A stretch of DNA of 64,000 bases from Trichomonas vaginalis G3 (GCF_026262505.1 NC_067207.1:7594082-7658081), one strand, 5' to 3'. Positions 19,669 through 29,346 are shown, counted from the stretch's first letter. Numbers and translations: made by a program. Notes: generated from the sequence alone by a model not told the origin.

Positions 19669-20067
19669 ATGGGTTTATTTGGCGCGTTAGCAGGAGTTGC
19701 ATCCAGATTTTTACCCGCAGTGGAACAATAGCCAAGGTGTATTTGGAGTTGGAAGGAAGATTTTGAGTACATTAGGTATAACTTAAGAGAAAGCACAACC
19801 TATTATACAAACTGTACAGAAAGGTTGGGATGTAGCACGAGATGCAACAAATCTTATTCCAAATCCTGAAACAAGAGGAAAAGTTCAAGGATGGATGGAC
19901 AATGTAGGAAGACAAGCAGGAAACTATTATAACAAAGCAAATGACTACTATAACCAAGCAGGACACTATATGGACCAAGGTGAAAGATTCTTTAACAGAG
20001 GATATAACATGCACAACAGTGGGTAAACAATAACCAACCGCAACCACCTCAAACTTGGGGAATGTAA
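19669..20067 (+). pseudogene. Small Gly-rich Met-Gly protein, frameshifted
   Basis: The frame opens MGLFGALAGVASRFLP, a potential myristoylation site followed by a hydrophobic helix. It is broken near 19727 and again near 19785. The middle is rich in Asn/Tyr/Gln and the last frame ends in a Pro/Gln tail (NQPQPPQTWGM). Organisation resembles the 80-residue protein at 16185, so a second small membrane-active virion component is likely. In Maverick A only its first 12 codons remain. Confidence 0.55.
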
Positions 20068-20086
20068 AATTTTTTACTGAGATGAA

Positions 20087-20257
20087 ATGAACAATACAGC
20101 ATTGAGACAAATGGGTTCAAGATGGATTTGTCGGCTTCCAGCAGTTACACAACGTGTTTGTCAAGTTCTTCCTATACCTCAGGAAGTTTTAGACCGACTT
20201 AAAAAAACCAACAACCAGTTGAAAACAAACCAAACTAAAAATTTTTTACTGAGATGA
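20087..20257 (+). CDS. Small basic protein, 56 residues, unknown
   Basis: The frame starts in the leader TTTTTTACTGAGATGAAATG and ends in an identical copy of the same leader that precedes the next short frame. It is rich in Arg, Leu, Gln and Asn with one Cys pair region (RWICRLP). No family recognised. The region around is frameshift-rich, so the true product may differ. Confidence 0.4.
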   Translation: MNNTALRQMGSRWICRLPAVTQRVCQVLPIPQEVLDRLKKTNNQLKTNQTKNFLLR

Positions 20258-20258
20258 A

Positions 20259-20399
20259 ATGACCGAAGAAGTTGAAACGGTAGATTTGACACCACAAACA
20301 AAAAAAGTTCAGAACCATTGTCAAAACCTGTCAAAGAACTTACAGATGAAGAGAAAATTCAATAATAGAAAGTGCCAGGTCTGGAAATACAAACCCTAA
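20259..20399 (+). CDS. Small acidic/Lys-rich protein, possibly frameshifted
   Basis: A 46-residue frame starting MTEEVETVDLTPQTKK. An alternative frame after the Lys run gives a more protein-like Pro/Glu/Lys tail, so a one-base error in the A run near 20306 is likely. It shares the ACTGAGATGAAATG leader with the gene before it. Confidence 0.35.
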   Translation: MTEEVETVDLTPQTKKVQNHCQNLSKNLQMKRKFNNRKCQVWKYKP

Positions 20400-20422
20400 C
20401 TATATAAGTCACTTTTCATAAA

Positions 20423-20844
20423 ATGGAACGGCTAGTATCTCAAAAAAGAAACAGACTCTCACAAATAAAATATTGAAGTCTGAAGGAGCTTTCGAGACAA
20501 CAGATGGAAAAGTTTACTTCACTGACCAACAGTTCATTATAGAACATCTCATTGACTTAGAGTCGAAATATTCTAAACTTTACAACAAACACAAAAAGTT
20601 GAAAGGAAAACAAAAACAAATGGCATATGATATTTATGAAGATGTTGACGACACAAACTGTTCCTGCAAGTGAAGTAAAGTCAGAGGAACCGAAAAGTGA
20701 CGAAAAACCGATAGAAGAAGAAAAACCAAAAACTGAAGATAAACCAAAACCAAAGTTAGTTTGGAAACTAAACCAAGTCAACCTTCATTAGCTGGTATGG
20801 GTTGGCGTCAAAGACTTATGGCAGCAGGCGGTTATGTAAAGTAA
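20423..20844 (+). pseudogene. Small charged protein, frameshifted
   Basis: The start at 20423 lies 13 bases after a TCACTT initiator match. The frame breaks near 20470, continues through 20473-20673 (a Lys-rich helix, YSKLYNKHKKLKGKQKQ), breaks near 20655 and again near 20760. It finishes with an Ala/Gly-rich tail ending GGYVK at 20844. The middle is a Glu/Lys/Pro repeat. Function unknown; the layout suggests a small virion or nucleic-acid-binding protein. Confidence 0.5.
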
Positions 20845-20873
20845 AGAAAAAATATTTTTTTATTTTTATAAAA

Positions 20874-23020
20874 ATGCCCCCATATAGAATGGATAGAAAA
20901 TCTGCTAGAATAAAAGCAGAGTTGCAAAGATATGGTTGGAGAGTTTCGAAGAAGTTTAAATATAGGAAGGAAGACCCATAAAAGTCTATGACAAATTGTC
21001 TGGTCTTCGCTACGAAATGGATTTGGAAACAGCACGTGCCAATTATCCAAACAGACTAGAGAGGTAGAAAGAAGAACGTCTTATGGACATGCCTTTCGAT
21101 GTTAGTGAACCTCAAGTTGAAGGACACGACGGCTTTGCCAGATTCTACTGGAAACATGACGAACAATTGCATCCTTTTGAGAAGGAAAAAAGGAAAGGTG
21201 AAGACGCACATGCTCCCATGAAAGAACAAGATATGCATATGAGAATACCTGTGAAGTTAGAAGTCAAATTACTTCTGGTCGAACCTTTACAGTAAACTTT
21301 GACGAAGGAAAGAACAAAGAAGGCTTCATGGGAGTACTTGCTGCATACAAGACGGAAATAAGAAAGGACACAATCTCAGATTGACCATAACAGATTTGGA
21401 TGGTCACATTTACTATGCATATGGCAATGAACAAACAGCTGCAATGCTTCTTGACGCTTTCAAGACTACAAAGAGAGAACAAAATGGTTGACTCCGACTC
21501 AGACATTTTGAATGCAATTGAAGGAATTGCAAGTGTCAAGTTCGAATGGTACCAACCTAACCCTCAAGCAGTCAGACAACATGCTGGATACTTCCCGTTC
21601 AGAAATAAGTCTGACATTGACTTGACAAGGTATGGAATTTACAATTCAATTGAAACAATTGTCAATGAACCTTGTATTCTTACATGTCTCAGGAACTCTG
21701 GTCTTGTTACAGATGAGAAAATGAAGTATCTTGAGTCATGTGTGAAGACAAGGTACATTCTCAGAGTCAATTGGCAAAAATTGCACCGTTGGCAAATGTC
21801 AATATCCGAGTCAACATACCTACAGCTAAAGGTTCTTCACATGACGACTATGTTGTTGACAAAGACTTACCATGGTTGAAGATTGTAATTGTCCACAACC
21901 ACTTCATGTTGAACGAAAGTCTTACAAACCCATTGTTCGGAAAAGGCAAGTGCAACATTGTCAGAGCTGTAAACATTCTTTTCGAGAAAGGTTTGTTGGA
22001 ACCAATTCCAGATGACAAGCTGACAGAAACTTTTGTACCAAAAGACGAAACAAACTTTTCATTGTTAGCAAGACCAAAAGTTGTTCCAGACAAAGTTCTA
22101 GTACAAAAGAAGTACACAATTCCACAAGGAGTTGGATTGTTCGGATACCAACCTGAACCAGAAGAACTTCCAATGAGGTTGCAAGAACTTCAAGATGCTA
22201 TAAACAAACTTCCATTGAGACATCCAATTGACGTCAAATTGTATTGGAGAGCAATCTGAGTTAGGTCAGAAGGTTTTATATGAAACAGGTTGCTTCGACG
22301 ATGTTTATGAGATAAAGGAGAAGTTTCTCAGAAGATAAGAGACTCACTTGAATTTCCACAAACTGGACCAATTGGTTGTGACAAGTTCGACTCAAACGAA
22401 AAGATATACTATGTCGACCTTAACGCTGCGTACATGAGGTTTGTCCAATATATTCCGACTGGAATTCCAAACGAAGATGGTGAGTTCCCGGGAAGGAACT
22501 ATACAGTTGAAAAGTCATACAAAACTGTATGATATTAGGAAAGCTTCAAACCCAAACTGCAATGACACTCAAATTGCTTATGAATTCGACATGGGGATAT
22601 TCCATTAAGAAACCTCAAGAGATGAAGAGTAAACATTATGAGAAGGTCGACAACTTTGTTGAAAGGTTTTCTCCTTTTGTTTTGAAAGTAGAATTCACTC
22701 AAGGTCAAAGTGGCTTAGTAACCACATTAAAACCTATTGTCGAACATTGGTCTTACCCTCAGTTCGCAAAGGCAGTCCTTGACAACTACAACAAATTCTT
22801 CTCCGAAGTCAAATCCAAAGTGAAGGTTTACTATGAGAACATTGACGCACTCATGACGAACGAAGAAGGATACAACAAACTCATTGAAATGGGAATGGTC
22901 GGTGAAAAGATGGGTCGATTCAAATTGGACAAAATTTTCACCGAAGTTCATGTCCTCTCCAAGCGTAAGTACTGGGGTGTTAAAGAAGATGGTGAAATAG
23001 TTAAACATTGCATGAAATAA
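20874..23020 (+). pseudogene. POLB: Family B DNA polymerase (protein-primed type), degraded
   Basis: Pieces in all three frames form one POLB. An N-terminal region ends IDLTRYGIYN...NEPCILTC and parallels the C-element polymerase (INLERYQIFN...EDNCFVYA). Motif A is YYVDLNAAYM at about 22411-22440. Motif B is LLMNSTWGYS at about 22575-22600. Motif C is YYENIDALM at about 22828-22854. The first catalytic Asp of motif C is Asn. The A-to-B spacing is only about 50 residues, much shorter than the roughly 155 in Maverick C, and I find no 3'-5' exonuclease motifs. Together with at least seven frame changes this indicates a non-functional gene, though some indels may be sequence errors. Confidence 0.75.
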
Positions 23021-23074
23021 AAAATTGCATGAAGTAAAAACGTTTTTTAAACCATATATTTTTACATATATTAA

Positions 23075-23935
23075 ATGCTTCAGGTTGAAAAACAAAGAAC
23101 AAAAGTAGTAGATACAAAACCGTTAGACTATATCTTTACAAATGCTGGTAGGACTATTTCAGATGAAGAAATTTCATCCCGAGTATACAGGTTTGACTAT
23201 CCAATTCGTTGGCTTCAAAGTCCTTCAGATGCAAAGGCAATAGGATTTAGAAGAGTTTTGTTTTCAAATAGAACTAACGCATTTATGTTCGCAGTATATT
23301 TTCATGGGCAGTATAAAGGTTCTGATGGTCTAATAGACAAATTTGATGAAATGAGGATCTTTACAGTTCGTTCAGACGAAAGTCTTGAGAAAACTCTAAA
23401 TGACTTTCAAACTCAAATGAACAAATATTATTGGGAATTTCAAGAAAAATACGACTCTTTACTAAATGGAACATACTATCTGAAACTAGAATATGACAAG
23501 ATGAACTCCACCGTTTCATTTCAAAAGATTGAAATTAACCCTCCAAGAGATACAGAGTTTTTATTTTGGAAAGTAGACAAACGTTCTTGGGCACAATTTC
23601 TTCGGTTACTAAACCAGAACGAACCATTACCACCAGATGGTCCATTTAAATTTATACTTCCACCAGCAGATTTGACAGTTTATAGAAACGTGTTTGACCC
23701 TCAAAATGTTATGTGTCATGCAAGTTTCAGTTCAAGCAACAATAGTTTTCTATGTATTGGTAAGGACTTTTATGACTTTGCTTCTAAATTCTACGAACCA
23801 CCTAGTAACAGTTTCTCTGACTTTCAAGTTTGGTTCACAACAAATGGTGTGCAACATATAATACCATTGTACTATGACTTTTATCTCGAATTGTCTTTCA
23901 TATATAACTACGGAAAAGTGCTGAAAAAGTATTGA
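23075..23935 (+). CDS. Capsid-like family protein, second paralog in Maverick B
   Basis: The 286-residue protein is intact and aligns along its length with 16432-17280. Shared features are YRFDYPIRWL then KAIGFRR near the N-terminus, and KFYEPPS...SDFQVWFTT near the C-terminus. I infer a beta-rich minor capsid role. The start follows an ATTTTTAC box. It stands out as an unbroken gene directly after the shattered polymerase. Confidence 0.65.
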   Translation: MLQVEKQRTKVVDTKPLDYIFTNAGRTISDEEISSRVYRFDYPIRWLQSPSDAKAIGFRRVLFSNRTNAFMFAVYFHGQYKGSDGLIDKFDEMRIFTVRSDESLEKTLNDFQTQMNKYYWEFQEKYDSLLNGTYYLKLEYDKMNSTVSFQKIEINPPRDTEFLFWKVDKRSWAQFLRLLNQNEPLPPDGPFKFILPPADLTVYRNVFDPQNVMCHASFSSSNNSFLCIGKDFYDFASKFYEPPSNSFSDFQVWFTTNGVQHIIPLYYDFYLELSFIYNYGKVLKKY

Positions 23936-24576
23936 AAAATATATTATAGGTGAAGTGGTGAGATCTCACCTCTTTTTTCACCTAATTTTTCACCCGTTGA
24001 ATTTTCATGAATTTTCCCGAAATAAAAAATAAAGTTAGTTAAAATGAGATGTTTACTGAAGGTGCTACCATGTTACCATGTGCTACCAGGTAATTTAACT
24101 TCTCTGAAAAAATGAGACAACATGACATTTTGACAACAGTCGGGAAAATGTCAAGACTTCTTCATCGTAACGAGTGTAAATGAACCAAAAATATATTTTA
24201 GGGTAGCATGTTAGATCTAACACGTTTTCTAACATTTTTTTTTCACCCTCTTGAATTTTGTATAAAAACCAACCGCCTGTTTTCTTCCGGTTGCTATATT
24301 CTTCACAAAATGCTTGTTTTGAGGTCGAGCCACTTTTGGCTCCACCTAATTTTTCAACCAAAATTCATGAGTTTTGTGTGTTTCCTTAAGATAGAAAAAA
24401 TAAAAATATATTTTATGTTAGCATGTTAGATCTAACACGTTTTCTAACCTCATTTCTAACCTCATTTCTACCATCGTAGAAAACTCTCGAAATTCATGAG
24501 TTTTGTGTGTTTCCTTAAGATAGAAAAAGTGAGTTAGTATTTTTAAAAAAATATTTTTTATTTTTATTGTAAGAAC
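23936..24576. repeat. Intergenic array of palindromes and iteron-like repeat
   Basis: The 640-bp gap holds three AGATCT-centred palindromes (23961, 24213, 24428). It also holds one 86-bp repeat at 24054-24139 related to the four-copy array of Maverick C, and two copies of a segment with TTCATGAGTTTTGTGTGTTT near 24365 and 24492. There is also an inverted partner (about 24147-24172) of a sequence on the far side of the next gene. No coding potential is evident. Confidence 0.7.
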
Positions 24577-25485
24577 ATGTTAGCAACAACAGCACCAAAC
24601 TCTTTAGTCATGAACCCAACATCTATGTTAGTAGAATTGAAAAGCTTCATTCCTTCTTCATATACTTTCGAAACAGAAATCCAGAAGATAAAGCAAGAAC
24701 TTCTCCAAGGAGATTTAGATTGCACTGCAAAAGATGAAACAAATGAACAGTATCTTTATGAAATGGAGGACCTCATCGACCATTTGCCTAAACTTCCTGA
24801 AATCCAACAACAAAAGCTCACTATTCCTGAATTCGATGAAATAGAAGTGAAACCAACTGACTCAGTAGAAATAAAGAAGTTCATACGTAAGGTTAACTAT
24901 GAGTTTCTTGGATTTCATTGCAACCACAAAGTCATGGACAAAGACTGCGATATTGTATATTTCATTGACATATATAAATCTGAAGAATTTAAGACCTACG
25001 ACAACTTTGTTTCGTTAGTTGCTGAATGTGTATGGCAGATAAGAGATAAAGATAGAAGAGGCAAAGTATGGAACAAACAAATAAGACCCGCTATGTTTGA
25101 GATGAAGAGAGCAATTGACGCTATAGTTGTACTTGCAGGACAAATTTCAATGTACAATGCTAAAATGAACCCGCAATGTTCTAAATGTAAAGCAGCAATG
25201 AGGAGATATAACTACTCCGTCAAAGAGATAGAAAGAATGAGAAACGACTATGCTGACTTAAAGAAAGAAGCAGAAAAGCCAGCAGAAGATAAAATGGACA
25301 TGTTAGAATTTCTGAACAAAAACTATCCAACAGCAGAAGATTTCCTTCTATCTGACGTCAAGAAGAAATATAAAGAAACTTTCGGCATAGTTAAAACATT
25401 CGATATCCTCAGCGAAGAAATAGAAGCTACAAAACTGTTTAGAGTCTCACGAATTCATAACGTTTACCATGTAAAACGCTTATAA
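24577..25485 (+). CDS. Unknown 302-residue protein flanked by palindrome arrays
   Basis: Intact frame with no family that I can name. The N-terminal half is acidic. The middle has a Cys pair (CSKCKAAM), and residues about 210-245 look coiled coil. The C-terminal 45 residues (LLSDVKKKYKETFGIVKT...IEATKLFRVSRIHN) look like a winged-helix of the type found at the ends of D5-like helicases. A DNA-binding or replication-accessory role is possible but inferred. Repeats in opposite orientation lie on both sides. The leader is an extreme A/T run with TATTTTTATTG before the ATG. Confidence 0.6.
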   Translation: MLATTAPNSLVMNPTSMLVELKSFIPSSYTFETEIQKIKQELLQGDLDCTAKDETNEQYLYEMEDLIDHLPKLPEIQQQKLTIPEFDEIEVKPTDSVEIKKFIRKVNYEFLGFHCNHKVMDKDCDIVYFIDIYKSEEFKTYDNFVSLVAECVWQIRDKDRRGKVWNKQIRPAMFEMKRAIDAIVVLAGQISMYNAKMNPQCSKCKAAMRRYNYSVKEIERMRNDYADLKKEAEKPAEDKMDMLEFLNKNYPTAEDFLLSDVKKKYKETFGIVKTFDILSEEIEATKLFRVSRIHNVYHVKRL

Positions 25486-26078
25486 AATAACTGGGGTAGA
25501 AAAGAGGTTAGAAAAGAGGTGAGATCTAACCTTCTACCCTAAAATATATTTTTGCTGAAAAATGACCAAAATTCTGAGTAAAATAATTTTTAGGGCTTGT
25601 GTCAAACCGTTGAGTTTTCACAAAATTCCAAAAATAACGTTTACCATGTGAAACGCTTATAAAATAACTGGGGTAGAAAAGAGGTTAGAAATGAGGTTAG
25701 ATCTAACCTTCTACCCTAAAATATATTTTTGTCTGATTTACGCTCATTACGATGAAGAAGTCTTGACAAAACATGTACGAAGAAGTCTTGACAAAACATG
25801 TACGAAGAAGTCTTGACAAAACATGTACGATGAAATCATGAAAATTCACGAGGGTAGAAAACAGGTTAGAAAACAGGTTAGATCTAACCTTCTACCCTAA
25901 AATATATTTTTGCTGAAAAAAATGACCAAATTTCATTATATAACTGTTATTTTTTTACGAAGAGAACTTTGACACTTCGTCAAAAAAATCCCTGAAATCA
26001 TATCTTTTATACAAGATAGAAAAAATAAAGTTAGTTTTTTATAAAATATTTTTTTTATTTTGTATGTAAGGACAGAAA
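25486..26078. repeat. Intergenic array of palindromes and 25-bp tandem repeats
   Basis: Three AGATCT palindromes (25522, 25699, 25880), each followed by CTTCTACCCTAAAATATATT, lie within longer direct repeats. Three tandem 25-bp units (GAAGAAGTCTTGACAAAACA plus TGTAC) run from about 25748 to 25828. The start of this array is the reverse complement of 24147-24172 upstream of the 302-residue gene. No gene is seen. Confidence 0.75.
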
Positions 26079-26690
26079 ATGTTAAAGGTTGAGTTTGAAA
26101 CAGTTAGAAAGATAGACAATGACACCAAATTGGTTAGAATATGTGATTTAAACGTAAGATACTCAAAGAAATACAACAAATATTCTTTGTCAGACATTTT
26201 ATCTCCATTTGGAAAGAGACCGAAGGACTGGGTTAAAAATGCTTCTACTCAGAAAATTTTGACAAGAAATCCTGAGCTTATGATATCGGTAAGATTCTAT
26301 GGAACTGCAGCATATCTCATTGACAAAAGTCTTATACCAATAGTTTTGTTATGGTTAGACCCAGTTGTTGGATATAACTTCATAACATATGTTCATTCGA
26401 TACGGAACGTTGCAGTGAAGGCTTACTTTACATCGTTCAGAAACCGAAGGACTTCAATACAAAGAGATATAAGATAGGAAGAACATATAATATAACTCAA
26501 AGATATGACAGTATAGTCAATAGAGTCAAGGTTGTGTTTGTTAACGATATGAGAGCTGCAGAAACAGAAACTACTTGAAAAGTTTGAGAAAATGTATGGT
26601 GCTCCCACGAAAGGTAAAGAAACGTTTGAAGTAGATGAGATAGATAAAGCTATAAAATTATTTGACGAAGTTGCTGAAAAATACATGTAA
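26079..26690 (+). pseudogene. KilA-N plus T5orf172-like protein, frameshifted
   Basis: The first 115 residues carry a KilA-N fold pattern: DILSPFGKRPKDWVKNAST, then YLIDKSLIPIVLLWLDP. KilA-N is a DNA-binding domain common in large DNA viruses and phages. After a frame change near 26455 the next frame reads YKIGRTYNITQRYDSI and then a Lys/Glu helix. This matches the GIY-YIG-related T5orf172 domain usually fused to KilA-N. A second frame change lies near 26570. The leader is shared with the next KilA-N gene. Likely role: regulation or replication control of the element. Confidence 0.7.
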
Positions 26691-26777
26691 AGCGTTTATT
26701 TTTGGTCTTTGTGAAAGTCAGGAAATAACGCTAGTTTTTTATAAAATATTTTTTTTATTTTGTATGTAAGGACAGAT

Positions 26778-27541
26778 ATGTCAACATCAGAGAACACAAC
26801 AACTGCTATTCATGAAGCCATAAATGAAGAATACGAGTACATACAGTATAACAAACAGTTACGTCTCATTCGTTCGGTCAAAGACGACATGTACCAAATG
26901 CAAAGTATTTTGACAGCATGTTTTGCTCCAGATACCAAACATACAGACGATTGGTTCAAAAACCAAAGCACACAAGAACTTTTGAGCGAAGCACAGCGAG
27001 ACCGACTTTTTTCGGGGTCGCCTAAAACTCATGAAAATCGTAAAAATTTGCCAAATGGTTGAGAGGTTGGTATGTACATAGACTTCTTGTAAATGCTGTT
27101 GCAATGTGGGCTTCGCCTCGTTATGCTTGGTATATTTACAGACTTCTTGACGAAATTCATAGACAAGAACGTGAAGAGCTAGAGAACAAGCTTGAAGCAA
27201 AAGACAAAAACATACAGAAAAGAATACCACGTTCGGTACCAAAAGGAAAGGAAAAGAACTATAAGTATATGATTTATACTGAAGAGATGGAAAATGAAGA
27301 AGACAGAGATATGGTTATGTTGCATTTAGTCAGAAGAAACAACAAAAGCTTTTACGACCTTGCTAAGATTTACAAATCTGACAGAAATTGGTTCTATCGC
27401 GAAAACTTACCGATTTCAATGACCCCAAATGAAGATGTGAAACAAATAGTTCAAGATACGTTACCTCAAACACACTATGATATTAAAGGTTGTACAATAC
27501 TTACCTTCAAAGAAGATTTGCCATTGTTAAAGGAAAAATAA
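26778..27541 (+). pseudogene. Second KilA-N protein, frameshifted
   Basis: I start at the ATG at 26778 rather than 26760, because this position matches the start of the preceding KilA-N gene after the same GTATGTAAGGACAG leader. The first frame ends at 27062 and the gene continues from 27059 in another. Across the break the pattern WFKNQST...LRGWYVHRLLVNAVAMWASPRYAWYI is a KilA-N domain. A Lys/Glu coiled coil follows, then a C-terminal domain (YMIYTEEMENEEDR...WFYRENLPISMTP) of the type that follows KilA-N in NCLDV proteins. Confidence 0.7.
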
Positions 27542-27559
27542 CAGAGTATTTTGACAACT

Positions 27560-27993
27560 TCAAACAAGCAGAGTAAATGAACCATTTATTTTTCAAGCTT
27601 GACTTCAGATGGCTCAGGTAGCTCTATAAGGTAAATTGACTTGTCAAATCCTTCTGGCATTCCGAGTCCTTCCATCCGACAGGGAAAAAATTTCCCGACA
27701 ACTGGAAGAACTCTTCCTTCCGACAGGAAAAAATTTTCCTTCCAACTGGAAAAAAATTTCCTGTTGTCCGTCCGTAAACCATTCAAATTTTCGAAAATTG
27801 AGAACTTTTTGGTCGAACTTCAGAAAAAGTTTTTCCTTCCGACAGAAAAAGTTTTTCCTTCCAACAGGAAAAATTTTTCCTTCCGACAGGACACAAACGA
27901 ATGTCCGACGTACCACCAACCGAGTCCATTCCAAAGCCAGAAGAACCGACAGCCCCAGCACCACAACAGACTAAGACTAAACACTTACATTTT
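27560..27993. repeat. Array of short inverted CCTTCCGACAGGAAAAA repeats
   Basis: From about 27670 to 27892 the sequence alternates TTCC and GGAA arms around CGACA or AACTG, giving many small hairpins. Open frames here on either strand (27641-28003, 27644-27964) are products of this low-complexity repeat. A short minus-strand frame end near 27586 repeats the last codons of the ATPase gene (CAAGCTTGA), suggesting a local duplication. I do not call a gene. Confidence 0.6.
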
Positions 27994-28870
27994 TCAAGCT
28001 TGACTTTTTACAATTTGAACTTTGTTTGCGTAGATATGAATTCTGAAAGAAGTATGAGGGTCTTGTATGACTTTGTACTTCTCCCATAGTTCATGTCTGT
28101 CAAACTTACCTGCCATGGACTCTTTCATAAGTTCCATGAAATCGTCTTCGGACAATCCGGGGAAAAGTACAATGTCAGTAAAGTATTCTCTTTACATCCT
28201 TACTTAAACTCTTTGCTGTCTGTACACAAATGACAACTGAGATGTTAAAGTGTCTGAGCTTCCTAAGAATTCGACACATGTCTTGTTCTCTATTCTTTAA
28301 CAAAGGATGAGAAGCAAAGTCATCTAAGATAAGAAGACATCTATGAGGGTACGTTTTCCAATCGTAAGATTGCAATTTCTTCGAAATGTATTCTATCTCT
28401 TTCTGTTTGTTTCTGAAGTTTTCTTCTCTAATATTCTCTGCATTTCCTCATTTGGGTCTTTTAAACTTCGAATTTATATACTCATTTATAGCATTGTACT
28501 TCAAAACTCTTCTTTGGTACTTCTTTATCCAATCTAACAACTCAGAGTCTTTTATACATACTAACTTAGACTTCTTTATAATATCTTTGAACGAATTGAC
28601 GGTTTGGTCAAATTGACCCGAAGTACTACAAATGACAACTAACTCATAGAATGGGTTCTTCTCATCTAGTTCTTGTTGTTGTGCAGCCATTTTAAGATAA
28701 GTGAAAGTCTTACCCGACCCAGGCGGTGCAATTAGACCTGTTATACCATTCTGAGCAAATAAGAACTTGTCATGTATGGGTTTTATCTGAGCATTTTCCA
28801 ACTTCCTCTTGTTCTTATTTAAAAACATTCTCAAATTTTTGTCAATGTCAGCAAACTTTTTTTCTAACAT
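27994..28870 (-). pseudogene. ATP: A32-like genome-packaging ATPase, one frameshift
   Basis: Residues 47-55 read IAPPGSGKT, a Walker A site, and CLLILDDFASHP is the Walker B region of the FtsK/HerA-type A32 packaging ATPases. The arginine-region helix LRKLRHFNISVVICVQ follows. The first frame changes near 28450 and again near 28190, then the gene finishes with a conserved C-terminal tail ending at 27994, about 290 residues in all. In Mavericks this motor loads DNA into the capsid. It is divergent from 28906, with 35 bp between starts. Confidence 0.78.
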
Positions 28871-28905
28871 TTTTTAGAAAAATTAAAATTTTTATCTTTT
28901 AGAAA

Positions 28906-29346
28906 ATGTCTAGCGATTTCGCTATCTATATTCGAGACAAACTTTTCGACAGCAAAACATCTGTAGACCATAAAATCTTACATAGTGTAAACAAGAAAGG
29001 TGAATTTGTTCTAAAGTTCTGTTTCTGGGAATATGACAAGAACCATAAAACATTAAGCAGAGCAGTCTTAAAATTTGTCAATGACAGACTTGTTGACAGA
29101 GATGACGCCTCTTGGAGAGATGAAGTCCAACAAAACTTCTTAGAATGCAAAGAAGACACATGCACTGTTCTTGAAGATGAAATAGAAAACAGAATAGAAG
29201 AGCTATTAAAGGACAAAGAACTTTTACAAAAATATGGTTCTGAGAAATTTGACATAACTCCACCAGAAAAGAAGAAGAGAGAAAAGAAAGAAAAGAAAGT
29301 AGAAGAAGAGAAGAAAGAACCAGAGCCAGAGAAGAAGAAAATTTGA
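28906..29346 (+). CDS. Unknown 146-residue protein with Lys/Glu tail
   Basis: The first 110 residues are a mixed alpha/beta region (FAIYIRDKLFD...FCFWEYDKN) without a family I recognise. The last 35 are a Lys/Glu/Pro repeat (KKKREKKEKKVEEEKKEPEP). It is intact and is transcribed away from the packaging ATPase through a shared 35-bp AT-rich region. A small DNA-binding or virion role is possible. Confidence 0.6.
   Translation: MSSDFAIYIRDKLFDSKTSVDHKILHSVNKKGEFVLKFCFWEYDKNHKTLSRAVLKFVNDRLVDRDDASWRDEVQQNFLECKEDTCTVLEDEIENRIEELLKDKELLQKYGSEKFDITPPEKKKREKKEKKVEEEKKEPEPEKKKI

Larger units (their letters stand above)
11729..19706. repeat. Right copy of the 11.7 kb direct duplication
   Basis: This is the second copy of 1-7975. 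The offset is 11728 bp at its start and 11734 bp after a 6-bp insertion. Identity ends at about 19706, where Maverick B continues into its middle region while Maverick A jumps to capsid-gene sequence. Confidence 0.95.

Noticed and set aside
27641-28003. Frames of 106-120 codons over the CCTTCC/GGAAGG array
   Set aside because: The translations are reflections of the palindromic repeat in several frames.
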